A DNA stretch of 64,000 nucleotides from Winogradskyella sp. UBA3174. Lineage in GTDB: Bacteria > Bacteroidota > Bacteroidia > Flavobacteriales > Flavobacteriaceae. Positions 9,247 through 17,722 of the stretch are shown here, piece by piece. Location: the NCBI RefSeq assembly GCF_002364335.1, contig NZ_DEXW01000064.1, positions 1 through 64,000 of the forward strand, given 5' to 3'. How positions within the stretch are numbered: the first letter of the stretch is position 1; each line of letters begins with the position of its first letter. Under the pieces are notes generated by a model that was not told where the DNA came from, ran no database searches, and was given only the letters and a program-made list of their open reading frames with translations. A program made the translations under genes and the position numbers.

Positions 9247-9804
9247 ATGAAAAAAACCCTATTTACGATTCTCATTTGCACACTATTAATTGTGAGCTGC
9301 GCAAAAGACCAAGCACCAAACCCTTTCTTAATTGAAAAGTTTAATATTGGTTTACTAACTGACTCCACAACAGTAAAAGAATTAGATTCCATTTTTAAAA
9401 ATGATTCTATTGTAAGATATATTTCTGGTGACGAGTTTGCCGGAGCCATAAATAGTATTGAAATTTTTGAAAAAGGCGGAAAAAAATTACTAGATCTTTC
9501 TCCTAGAGAAGCATTAGATTCTACTGCTGTAATTTCAACCGTTCGCTTTATTGATGGACGATATATGACCAAAAAAAAGATTTCGACATTGAGTACCTTC
9601 AAAGATATTAATGAAGCTTACACTATTTCTAAAATTGATAATCTTATCAACTCTATATTAGTTTCTGTTAATGAATTAAATGCGACTTTTACCATTGATA
9701 AAAAAGAATTACCTGCGAGTTTAAGGTTTAATATGGAGATGACAATTGACCCGCTTCAAATTCCTGAGAAAGCTAGGATTAAATTCTTTATGGTTCATTG
9801 GTAA
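9247..9804 (+). CDS. Hypothetical lipoprotein
   Basis: A 185-residue protein with a clear lipoprotein signal (MKKTLFTILICTLLIVSC, Cys18). I do not recognise a named domain. The mature part reads 'KFNIGLLTDSTTVKELDSIFKNDSIV' and 'EIFEKGGKKLLDLSPREALDSTAVISTVRFID', which looks like a mixed alpha/beta periplasmic protein widespread in Flavobacteriaceae. It starts 18 bp after the HerA-like ATPase gene on the same strand, so co-transcription is likely. Confidence 0.8.
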   Translation: MKKTLFTILICTLLIVSCAKDQAPNPFLIEKFNIGLLTDSTTVKELDSIFKNDSIVRYISGDEFAGAINSIEIFEKGGKKLLDLSPREALDSTAVISTVRFIDGRYMTKKKISTLSTFKDINEAYTISKIDNLINSILVSVNELNATFTIDKKELPASLRFNMEMTIDPLQIPEKARIKFFMVHW

Positions 9805-9845
9805 ATAAGTTTTAAGTAAACAGTTGTAGTAAATAAGTCGAAAAT

Positions 9846-10217
9846 ATGCAGAAAAAACAAACTTATAAAATTCAAAATTCCCCATTTGTAGTTCCTACAG
9901 ATGATGGAAAAATTATAAAAGAACATTTTGGTAATGCTACAGATGGCAATTCAGAAATGAGTATTGCACATATGGTTGCACCAGCAGGTTGGAGCGAGCC
10001 TTTTCAAACTCCAAAATTTGATGAATATACATTTATCATAAAGGGTAAAAAACAGTTTATAATTGATGGTGAAACTATAGTTTTAGAAGCTGGTCAATCT
10101 ATTAAAGTTGAAAAAAACACGAGATTACAGTATTCTAACCCATTTACAGAACCTTGCGAATATTTAGCGATTTGCTTACCTGCATTTTCAATAGATAGTG
10201 TTAACAGAGAAGATTAA
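9846..10217 (+). CDS. Cupin-domain protein
   Basis: A 123-residue single-domain cupin. The core 'FDEYTFIIKGKKQFIIDGETIVLEAGQSIKVEKNTRLQYSNPF' matches the cupin double-stranded beta helix, with G-rich turns and the motif-2 region. The usual metal-binding His residues are mostly missing (the motif-1 position reads DEYTFII), so metal binding and catalysis are doubtful; a sugar- or ligand-binding role is possible. It lies 5 bp upstream of the alpha/beta hydrolase, which suggests an operon. Confidence 0.8.
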   Translation: MQKKQTYKIQNSPFVVPTDDGKIIKEHFGNATDGNSEMSIAHMVAPAGWSEPFQTPKFDEYTFIIKGKKQFIIDGETIVLEAGQSIKVEKNTRLQYSNPFTEPCEYLAICLPAFSIDSVNRED

Positions 10218-10222
10218 TATGT

Positions 10223-11050
10223 ATGAGTAGTTTTGTAATAAAATCTATTGGCAACACCTTAAATGCAACAAGTTTAATATCATCTAAATATGCATCAAAA
10301 AAGGCTATAAACTTATTTGCTTCTCCTCGAAAAGGACGTTACTCGGAAAATCAAAAAAAAATTATAGCATCCGCTAAATTTCAAGAATTAACTTACAAAG
10401 ATCTAAACATAGCAACCTATCAATGGTCTGGCAAAGGAAAAACTATTCTATTAGCACATGGTTGGGAAAGTAATGCATCGCGTTGGGACTATATTTTAGA
10501 AGACTTAAAGGCTCAAAATTATAATATTATTGCTTTAGACGCACCTGCTCATGGTCAATCTGGAGGAAAACAATTTAATGCTATTCTCTATTCTGAATTT
10601 ATTAATGTCGTAGCAAAAAAACTTCAACCAGATGTTTTAATAGGTCACTCTGTTGGTGGCATGGCTAGTGTGTTTTGCATGAACAATCATGAGCTTCCGT
10701 CAATTAAAAAATTGATTTTATTAGGAGCGCCAGCACATTTTACTGGAGTATTCTCCAGATATAAAAGCATGATGGGCTATAATAAGCGTATTTCAAAAGG
10801 ATTAGACTCCATTGTTTTAGAACGTTTTGGAAAACCTGTAGATTATTTTTCTGCAGTAAACTTTGTAACATCTATAGAAGCAAAAGGATTAATTATTCAT
10901 GATAAGAAGGATCGAATTATTCCTTATGAAGATGCGCAACTATTTGCAAACCGTTATAAAAATTCTAAATTAATTAGCACATCTGGTTTTGGACATGGAC
11001 TTAAAGATAAATCCTTGACTCCACAGATTATTAAGTTTATAAATGATTAA
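10223..11050 (+). CDS. Alpha/beta hydrolase
   Basis: A 275-residue alpha/beta-hydrolase-fold enzyme, cytosolic, with no signal peptide. The oxyanion-hole strand is 'TILLAHGWESNASRW', the strand-4 turn 'IALDAPAHGQSGG', the nucleophile elbow 'GHSVGG' with Ser143, a plausible acid Asp near 231 ('IIHDKKDRIIP') and the catalytic His258 in 'GFGHGLKD'. The catalytic triad is complete. Substrate cannot be told from sequence. It follows the cupin gene by 5 bp and is 21 bp from rluF. Confidence 0.9.
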   Translation: MSSFVIKSIGNTLNATSLISSKYASKKAINLFASPRKGRYSENQKKIIASAKFQELTYKDLNIATYQWSGKGKTILLAHGWESNASRWDYILEDLKAQNYNIIALDAPAHGQSGGKQFNAILYSEFINVVAKKLQPDVLIGHSVGGMASVFCMNNHELPSIKKLILLGAPAHFTGVFSRYKSMMGYNKRISKGLDSIVLERFGKPVDYFSAVNFVTSIEAKGLIIHDKKDRIIPYEDAQLFANRYKNSKLISTSGFGHGLKDKSLTPQIIKFIND

Positions 11051-11071
11051 TCTTTATCGTAATTTTACACC

Positions 11072-11839
11072 ATGTCAGAAGATTTAAAACGCCTTAATAA
11101 ATACCTCAGCGAAGCTGGTCATTGTTCTCGTCGAGAAGCAGATCGCTTAATCGATGCTGGTCGTGTAACGATTAATGATGTTGTACCAGAAATGGGAACG
11201 AAAGTCTCTTCTGAAGATATTGTAAAAGTAGATGGTGAGATTATTGGAGCAAGACAACAAGACTTTGTCTATTTAGCATTTAATAAGCCTATTGATATTG
11301 TTTGTACTACAGACACGCGTGTTGAAAAAGATAATATCATTGATTATATTAATTATCCAAAACGCATATTTCCTATTGGCCGTTTAGATAAACCTAGCGA
11401 AGGTTTAATTCTTTTGACTGATGATGGAGATATCGTTAACAAAATTCTCAGAGCGAGTAACAATCACGAAAAAGAATACCTAGTTACGGTAGACCAACCT
11501 ATTTCTCAAACATTTGTAGAACGCATGTCTGGTGGTATTTATATTGAAGAACTAGGTAAGCGCACCAAAACATGTGTAGTTAAAAAAATAAATCGTTTTA
11601 CATTTAGTATTATTCTTACACAAGGTCTTAATAGGCAAATACGACGTATGTGTGAATATTTGAATTATGAAGTACAAACGCTGAAAAGGGTTAGAATAAT
11701 GAATATAAAACTCGATATGCCTTTAGGTCAATACCGTGAACTGACAACTGAAGAGTTTAAAATATTGAATGAGCTCATTAAAGAGTCTAAAAAAACATTT
11801 GAAGAAAAACAGCATAGAACACCAGATAAAAACAATTAA
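11072..11839 (+). CDS. rluF: 23S rRNA pseudouridine synthase, RluF type
   Basis: A 255-residue member of the RsuA/RluB/RluE/RluF family, which isomerises a uridine in 23S rRNA to pseudouridine. An S4 RNA-binding domain spans about residues 7-60 ('LNKYLSEAGHCSRREADRLI'). The catalytic Asp106 is in 'GRLDKPSEGLILLT', and the later motif 'ILTQGLNRQIRRMCEYL' is present. The 'GRLDKPSEGL' form and length point to RluF (position 2604 in E. coli numbering) rather than RluB or RsuA. The tail is Lys/Glu-rich. Confidence 0.9.
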   Translation: MSEDLKRLNKYLSEAGHCSRREADRLIDAGRVTINDVVPEMGTKVSSEDIVKVDGEIIGARQQDFVYLAFNKPIDIVCTTDTRVEKDNIIDYINYPKRIFPIGRLDKPSEGLILLTDDGDIVNKILRASNNHEKEYLVTVDQPISQTFVERMSGGIYIEELGKRTKTCVVKKINRFTFSIILTQGLNRQIRRMCEYLNYEVQTLKRVRIMNIKLDMPLGQYRELTTEEFKILNELIKESKKTFEEKQHRTPDKNN

Positions 11840-11841
11840 TC

Positions 11842-12261
11842 ATGTCACTTACGCCCTTTCATCTAGCAATACCTGTTGATAATTTAAGTAAATGTAGAAC
11901 ATTTTATACGAATGTTTTAAATCTTGAAGAAGGAAGGAGTAGCGACCATTGGGTAGATTACAACTTTTTTGGTCATCAGTTAGTTATTCATTTTAAAGAA
12001 AAAATTAAAATAGAATCTCGCACCAATTCTGTAGATGGCAAAGATGTACCTGTACCCCATTTTGGTGTTGTTTTACCTTGGGAAACATTTGAAGATTTTG
12101 CCGCGTTACTAGAGTCAAAAGGCATCACATTCATAATCGAACCTTACATAAGGTTTGAGGGACAAGTTGGCGAACAAGCCACAATGTTTTTTAAAGACCC
12201 ATCTGGTAATGCTTTAGAGTTTAAAGCATTTAAAGATATGAGTCAACTTTTTGCTAAATAG
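11842..12261 (+). CDS. Glyoxalase/VOC-family protein
   Basis: A 139-residue vicinal-oxygen-chelate fold protein of the glyoxalase/dioxygenase superfamily. Both beta-alpha-beta-beta-beta halves are visible: 'FHLAIPVDNLSKCRTFYTNVLNLEEGR' and 'VPHFGVVLPWETFEDFAALLESKGITF ... TMFFKDPSGNALEFKAF'. Candidate metal ligands are His7, His68 in the second half, and the terminal Glu of 'ALEFKA'. It starts two bases after rluF ends, so it is probably co-transcribed. The substrate is unknown. Confidence 0.88.
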   Translation: MSLTPFHLAIPVDNLSKCRTFYTNVLNLEEGRSSDHWVDYNFFGHQLVIHFKEKIKIESRTNSVDGKDVPVPHFGVVLPWETFEDFAALLESKGITFIIEPYIRFEGQVGEQATMFFKDPSGNALEFKAFKDMSQLFAK

Positions 12262-12262
12262 T

Positions 12263-13144
12263 TTAGCTATTCGATCTGTGTTGTTCTCTCGCTAATAATG
12301 TATTCTTTAAAAGCATTGCAATAGTCATAGGCCCTACTCCACCTGGAACAGGTGTTATAAAGCTTGCTTTTTTACTTACGTTTTCAAAATCTACATCACC
12401 AGTAATATAATACCCTTTTTCAGAATCATCTGGCACACGTGTTATTCCGACATCAATAATAACAGCACCGTCTTTCACCATTTCGGCTTTTAAGAAATGA
12501 GGAATACCCAATGCAGAAATTATAATATCTGCTTGTGATGTGATTTGTGTAATATTTTTAGTGTGACTATGGGTAAGTGTTACTGTAGAATTTCCTGGAA
12601 ATCCTTTTCGACCCATTAAAATACTCATAGGACGACCAACAATATGAGAACGACCAATAACAACGGTGTGCTTTCCTTTAGTTTCAACACCATACCTATC
12701 CATTAATTCTAAAATACCAAATGGTGTTGCCGGAATAAACGTTGACATATCTAAAGCCATTTTCCCAAAGTTCATTGGGTGAAAACCGTCTACATCTTTA
12801 TCTGGATTTACTGCCATTAATACTTTACGCGTATTAATTTGTGGTGGTAATGGTAATTGAATTATAAAACCATCGATATTATCATCATTATTTAAATCTT
12901 CAATTTTATCTAAGAGTTCAATTTCACTAGTGGTATTAGACAAACGCACCATAGTAGATTCAAAACCAATACGCTCACAAGCTCTAACTTTACTACCAAC
13001 ATACGTTAAACTAGCACCATCATTACCAACAATAACAGCTGCTAAATGTGGTGCTTTTTCGCCATTAGCTTTCATTTGTTTTACTTCTTCAGCAATTTCG
13101 TTTTTAATGTCGTTGCTAACCTTTTTTCCGTCTAGTATTGTCAT
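12263..13144 (-). CDS. folD: Methylenetetrahydrofolate dehydrogenase/cyclohydrolase
   Basis: FolD interconverts 5,10-methylene-, methenyl- and 10-formyl-tetrahydrofolate, supplying one-carbon units in the cytosol. The sequence shows the catalytic Tyr/Lys pair in 'LTYVGSKVRACERIGF' (Tyr48, Lys52), 'GFIIQLPLP', the nucleotide-binding 'VIGRSHIVGRPMSILM' and the family end signature 'PVPGGVGPMTIAMLL'. The length of 293 is normal. It converges with the VOC gene, whose stop is one base away. Confidence 0.97.
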   Translation of the reverse strand: MTILDGKKVSNDIKNEIAEEVKQMKANGEKAPHLAAVIVGNDGASLTYVGSKVRACERIGFESTMVRLSNTTSEIELLDKIEDLNNDDNIDGFIIQLPLPPQINTRKVLMAVNPDKDVDGFHPMNFGKMALDMSTFIPATPFGILELMDRYGVETKGKHTVVIGRSHIVGRPMSILMGRKGFPGNSTVTLTHSHTKNITQITSQADIIISALGIPHFLKAEMVKDGAVIIDVGITRVPDDSEKGYYITGDVDFENVSKKASFITPVPGGVGPMTIAMLLKNTLLAREQHRSNS

Positions 13145-13150
13145 CTTTTT

Positions 13151-13185
13151 CAGTATTCAGTCCGCAGTGTTCAGTCCGCAGTATT
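13151..13185. repeat. Imperfect heptamer tandem repeat (CAGTNNN x5)
   Basis: Five consecutive 7-base units read CAGTATT, CAGTCCG, CAGTGTT, CAGTCCG, CAGTATT. They sit in the folD-ffh spacer, just upstream of the folD start. Other 7-base-period repeats occur at 31081 and 48167 in this window. Confidence 0.85.
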
Positions 13186-13244
13186 TTATTTTGAACATAT
13201 ATATTTAAATTGACTACCAACTAAAGGCTGCCAACAATCAACCT

Positions 13245-14576
13245 TTACTTCGGCATATTCTTCATCATCTGCATCATACGTTTTCCGCCTCCACCTTGCA
13301 TCATCTTCATCATTTTACTCATCTGTGTAAATTGCTTTAGTAACTGATTAACTTCTTGTACTGACGTACCAGAACCTTTACCAATTCGCTTTTTACGACT
13401 CGCATTAATTACTGATGGGTTAGAACGTTCATCTGCTGTCATAGAATGAATAATAGCTTCAATACCTTTAAAAGCATCATCGTCTATATCTACATCTTTC
13501 ATCATTTTGCCGGCTCCAGGAATCATTCCGATTAAATCCTTCATGTTACCCATCTTTTTGATTTGCTGAATCTGCTTTAAGAAATCATCAAACCCAAATT
13601 GATTTTTGGCTATTTTCTTTTGAAGCTTACGAGCCTCTTCTTCATCAAACTGTTCTTGGGCACGTTCAACAAGAGATACAACATCACCCATTCCCAAAAT
13701 ACGATCTGCCATACGAGACGGATAGAATACATCTATCGCTTCCATCTTCTCACCTGTACCAATAAACTTAATTGGCTTATTAACTACAGATTTAATTGAA
13801 ATGGCAGCACCACCTCTTGTATCACCATCTAATTTGGTAAGAATTACACCGTCAAAATTTAAAATATCATTAAAAGCTTTTGCTGTATTGACTGCATCTT
13901 GACCAGTCATAGAATCTACTACAAAAAGTGTTTCTTGTGGCTGGATTGCTTTATGAATGTTTGAGATTTCATCCATCATAGCTTTATCAACAGCTAAACG
14001 ACCAGCAGTATCAATAATAACGACATTATGACCATTTGCTTTTGCATGCGCTATACCAGCTTGAGAAATTGCAACAGGATCTGTGTTTCCCCTATCGCTA
14101 AAAACCTCAACACCTATTTGATCACCAACAACTTGTAATTGATCTATCGCTGCAGGACGATAAACATCACATGCTACTAATAAAGGTTTTTTTGTTTTTT
14201 TGTTTTTTAAATAATTCGCTAGCTTACCAGAAAAGGTAGTTTTACCAGATCCTTGTAAACCAGACATTAAAATAATACTTGGTGTACCAGAAAGATTAAT
14301 ACCCTCTGCATCACCACCCATTAGTTCGGTTAATTCGTCTTTAACGATTTTAACCATTAATTGACCTGGTTGTAATGTTGTTAATACATTCTGGCCTAAA
14401 GCTTTTTCTTTAATACGATTGGTAAAATCTTTTGCAATCTTAAAGTTAACATCGGCATCTAAAAGCGCACGTCTTACTTCTTTTAATGTCTCAGCAACAT
14501 TAACTTCTGTAATACTACCATGTCCCTTTAGTACATGTAACGCTTTATCTAACTTATCGCTTAAATTATTAAACAT
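13245..14576 (-). CDS. ffh: Signal recognition particle protein
   Basis: Ffh is the SRP GTPase that binds 4.5S RNA and signal sequences of nascent membrane proteins. The ATG at 14576 (MFNNLSDKLDK) is chosen over one at 14603 because family members start there, giving 443 residues. An N-domain helical bundle precedes the G domain with P-loop 'GLQGSGKT' (106-113), 'DVYRPAAIDQL', 'DTAGR' and 'TKLDGDTRGG'. The C-terminal M domain is rich in Met ('MSKMMKMMQ ... GKRMMQMMKNM'), the feature that binds hydrophobic signal peptides. Confidence 0.97.
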   Translation of the reverse strand: MFNNLSDKLDKALHVLKGHGSITEVNVAETLKEVRRALLDADVNFKIAKDFTNRIKEKALGQNVLTTLQPGQLMVKIVKDELTELMGGDAEGINLSGTPSIILMSGLQGSGKTTFSGKLANYLKNKKTKKPLLVACDVYRPAAIDQLQVVGDQIGVEVFSDRGNTDPVAISQAGIAHAKANGHNVVIIDTAGRLAVDKAMMDEISNIHKAIQPQETLFVVDSMTGQDAVNTAKAFNDILNFDGVILTKLDGDTRGGAAISIKSVVNKPIKFIGTGEKMEAIDVFYPSRMADRILGMGDVVSLVERAQEQFDEEEARKLQKKIAKNQFGFDDFLKQIQQIKKMGNMKDLIGMIPGAGKMMKDVDIDDDAFKGIEAIIHSMTADERSNPSVINASRKKRIGKGSGTSVQEVNQLLKQFTQMSKMMKMMQGGGGKRMMQMMKNMPK

Positions 14577-14672
14577 AATCTTTATCTCTTTTTGAAGTTG
14601 CAAATTTAAGAATTTAAGAGATATAAACGAATCGGATATCTATAATTCTGCTTAAAGAAAATTGAGAATACT

Positions 14673-14710
14673 ACAATAAAAAAAAGAGCTGCCAGGCGGT
14701 GGCAACTCTT
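14673..14710 (-). terminator. Rho-independent terminator of the acidic lipoprotein gene
   Basis: On the minus strand a hairpin with arms AAGAG(T)TGCCA / TGGCA(G)CTCTT (14684-14710, loop CCGCC, one mismatch) is followed by eight Ts. It lies about 50 bp after the stop codon at 14763. Confidence 0.88.
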
Positions 14711-14762
14711 TCATCAACTTAAACTTACTAACTTACTAACTTATTTGAGCGGTTCTCTTTTA

Positions 14763-17036
14763 TTAATTACATGTTCTTTCTAATACTAAAACATCATCTC
14801 CTCTATGTAATTCTAATCGGTCTTCTTCACATTCTACAACGAGCCATCCACCTGTTATTGCTTGTATATTTGGACCAGCAATATTTGAAAATTCAACAGT
14901 AATAGCATTATTAGATTCTGATACAGACCAAGATGCGTCAATTGTAATGGTGTCTGTATAAATAATTACTATTTGATCTGCGCTTCCAAAATCGAAATTA
15001 TATTCGGCTAGGTTATCACTTCCGTTATAGTTTACGGCATTCCATTCGCACGTTTGCAACCAAGCTCTAACTTCGTTATCAGTACAATTAGACATACCTG
15101 AACAATCCTCTAATAGTAATTGAATAGGAAATACTTCAAACTGATCACCAATTTCAACTCTTGTGTATATCGTTTGTTGAGGAGCTGTAATATTTGTATA
15201 AAGTTCTGGATTTGCTATTGGAAAAATACCATCGTTAGCATCTTGAACTGTTTGGTAATAGGTAACAGCATCTGCACTTGGTGTACAGTTTGAAAATGCG
15301 ATTGTGAGGTCAAACACTTCTGCACCATCATTAGCGTCATCACATAATACAATTTCAGCATCAAAGCTTTCAAAACATTCAAACAAATTACATTCTTCTG
15401 TAGTTAGATAAATATTGAATATTTCAAAATTACCATTTTCAGCTTCAATTCTTAAATAGACTTGTGCTGTAAGCGTTTCGTAAGCTTCAGTATTTTCAAT
15501 TGGATTTATATTACTCTCCGCATCTATTAATGTAGCATGAAATGAAGGTATAAAAAGCGCTATACAGTCAACCAGCCCTATAGTATTTGCACTTAAGTTA
15601 TAAACTGTAACATTGCTAGAACCCTCACATTCTACAATTTCAAAATCATTGAAGCAATTAAATACTTCTGTTTCATCATAGCAATTTTTCTCTAATACTA
15701 TGGTATAATCAAAACGTAATATTTGTAACTCATCGTCATCACATTCTACAATTAACCAGTCACCTTCAAGATAGTCTTGAAATGCTGTTAATTGCGATAA
15801 TGTAAGTACAAGACCGTCATCTGTAACAGATAAACTCCAAGCACCTCCAATTGCAGATGTCGCTGCACCTTCTGTAATTTGTAGGCCTCCATTATCTTGA
15901 AATACCATTTGATAATTATCGAATAGGTCTGTTCCATCACTAAAATCCCAAGGACACTCTTGTAAAATTGAACTGATATCCGTTATAGAACATTCTAAAT
16001 CACCTTCGCATTCTTGCTCAATAACCATAGTTTCGTTATTCTTTGTGAATTCGAATCTATCATCATCACATTCTACAATTTGCCAATCTCCACCAAGATC
16101 TTCAAAAGCAGTATCCAATACTAAAAATGAACCACTATCATCAGAAACAACAGACCATGTATTGCCTTCTGATAGAATTTGATTTTCATCTAAAATAATA
16201 TTGAAGGTATAGTCTGAGTTAAATTCTAATAAAAACCCTTGAAACTCAGGAAAGCTTGAATATGCTACTAATTCCCACTGACATTCTTTTAAGGCTAACT
16301 CAATAAACTCATCATTACAATCTTCATTATCATCGTCATCATTACAATCTTCTTCTGCTATGGCAATGGCTTCTGCCAATTCTTCGTTAGAGTTAACTTC
16401 TTCAGTTTCTCCGTTGGCATACACTAACGCTACAGGAAAGTTTAAACTAACAATTAACAAGTTATCGTCTTCCCCTAAGTCATCTAAAAAGTTATAAAAC
16501 TCTTCGTCATTATTTATAGTTACAACATCAGTAATTGTAAATTCTGAATTAAATACAGAAAATGAAATAGGATATACAAAGTCTACACATTCAATAATTT
16601 CGTTTTCTTCCTCATCATCACATTCTGTAATTAAACTTTCAAGTTGTGCTTCATTTTCTATAATCAATTCTGTAAAATCACTAAATATAATGGTGATTGG
16701 GAATATAAAATCTAATAGGTCTTCGTTATCATTTATGTCATCTAACAAACCTTCTAATTGATCTAAATCTGCTTCCGTTTCAATCGTTATTGTTATATCA
16801 CTAACAATTAATGTTACTGGCAATTCAATAGAAAAACAATTAGAATCTTCCAAAATATTTTGAGCAGCACCAAAATGAGCTGTTGTATTACTCATTAAAT
16901 TTGCTAAAGTAGAATTAGGAACGATTACCTCTTGTTCATTTGGAGTGTTTATTTCAGTTACCTCGTCTTGACAAGCCGAAAAACCTATAAGAGCAAAAAA
17001 AGCCAAGAGCATAAAATGATTGATTCTCGTTTTCAT
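14763..17036 (-). CDS. Very acidic multi-repeat lipoprotein
   Basis: The ATG at 17036 gives 757 residues and a lipoprotein signal (MKTRINHFMLLAFFALIGFSAC, Cys22). The protein is strikingly rich in Asp and Glu and regularly spaced Cys. Residues about 65-235 hold four repeats of a 'FPVTLIxSDFTxxI ... EAQLESLI' module. Residues about 247-343, 356-452 and 658-756 are three copies of a lipocalin-like repeat beginning 'LQ(E/T)C.W' and ending 'GDW.IVECDDD ... L...C'. Residues about 460-650 hold two copies of a 'V.LCDDANDGAEVFDLT'-like module seen in flavobacterial surface proteins. It is divergent from the sigma/FecR/TonB-receptor operon with about 105 bp between the start codons. Ca2+ or metal binding by the acid clusters is inference; function unknown. 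Confidence 0.85.
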   Translation of the reverse strand: MKTRINHFMLLAFFALIGFSACQDEVTEINTPNEQEVIVPNSTLANLMSNTTAHFGAAQNILEDSNCFSIELPVTLIVSDITITIETEADLDQLEGLLDDINDNEDLLDFIFPITIIFSDFTELIIENEAQLESLITECDDEEENEIIECVDFVYPISFSVFNSEFTITDVVTINNDEEFYNFLDDLGEDDNLLIVSLNFPVALVYANGETEEVNSNEELAEAIAIAEEDCNDDDDNEDCNDEFIELALKECQWELVAYSSFPEFQGFLLEFNSDYTFNIILDENQILSEGNTWSVVSDDSGSFLVLDTAFEDLGGDWQIVECDDDRFEFTKNNETMVIEQECEGDLECSITDISSILQECPWDFSDGTDLFDNYQMVFQDNGGLQITEGAATSAIGGAWSLSVTDDGLVLTLSQLTAFQDYLEGDWLIVECDDDELQILRFDYTIVLEKNCYDETEVFNCFNDFEIVECEGSSNVTVYNLSANTIGLVDCIALFIPSFHATLIDAESNINPIENTEAYETLTAQVYLRIEAENGNFEIFNIYLTTEECNLFECFESFDAEIVLCDDANDGAEVFDLTIAFSNCTPSADAVTYYQTVQDANDGIFPIANPELYTNITAPQQTIYTRVEIGDQFEVFPIQLLLEDCSGMSNCTDNEVRAWLQTCEWNAVNYNGSDNLAEYNFDFGSADQIVIIYTDTITIDASWSVSESNNAITVEFSNIAGPNIQAITGGWLVVECEEDRLELHRGDDVLVLERTCN

Positions 17037-17140
17037 AATGTAGACTATTACCAATTTATTAATAGAACATTTTAATTCAAAAATATCCTACCCTAGTTTT
17101 TAAATATTTTATTTATAATTTGTGGCTCTAATAATTAATA

Positions 17141-17656
17141 GTGAGCCAACCTTTACAAGATAATATTTGCGAAGATAAGTTGTATGAGCGTTTTTATAAA
17201 AAACACGCTAAGAATCTGCATGATTTCTTATATTACAAATTTGGTGAACATTTAAATCCGCAAGATAAAGTACAAGAGGCTTTTATTAAACTTTGGCAGA
17301 ACTGTGCTAAAGTGACTCCAAACAAAGCCAAGAGTTTTTTATTTACTACAGCAAATAATTTAATGCTCAATGCTGTAGCACACCAAAAAGTAGTTTTAAA
17401 ACACAGAAAAATTCCTGTTAAACATTCTACTAACGAAACTCCAGAGTTTTTAATGCAAGAAAAGGAGTATCACCAAAAACTACAAAAGGCCATATCTAAT
17501 TTAACAGAAGCACAACGTATAGCCTTTTTACTTAATAGAGTTGAAGGCAAACGCTTTAAAGAAATAGCAGAACTCTTAGATATATCTACCAAAGCTGTTG
17601 AAAAACGAATTTATGGAGCTTTAAAAAAATTAAGAAAGGATATTGATGGTCTTTAA
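17141..17656 (+). CDS. ECF-family RNA polymerase sigma factor (FecI-like)
   Basis: A 171-residue group IV sigma factor. Region 2 is 'LYERFYKKHAKNLHDFLYYKFG ... DKVQEAFIKLWQN' and region 4 'LTEAQRIAFLLNRVEGKRFKEIAELLDISTKAVEKRIYGALKKLRK'. The start is a GTG; no upstream in-frame ATG is present. The next genes are FecR and a TonB-dependent receptor with an STN domain, so this is a cell-surface signalling unit in which receptor occupancy releases the sigma factor. The likely targets are this operon and perhaps the divergent acidic lipoprotein (inference). Confidence 0.93.
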   Translation: MSQPLQDNICEDKLYERFYKKHAKNLHDFLYYKFGEHLNPQDKVQEAFIKLWQNCAKVTPNKAKSFLFTTANNLMLNAVAHQKVVLKHRKIPVKHSTNETPEFLMQEKEYHQKLQKAISNLTEAQRIAFLLNRVEGKRFKEIAELLDISTKAVEKRIYGALKKLRKDIDGL

Positions 17657-17722
17657 TATTGAATTTTAAGATGTTAGTAGGAGATTTATAATCTAAACTG
17701 TTTTATAGATGAATGTAAGTTA

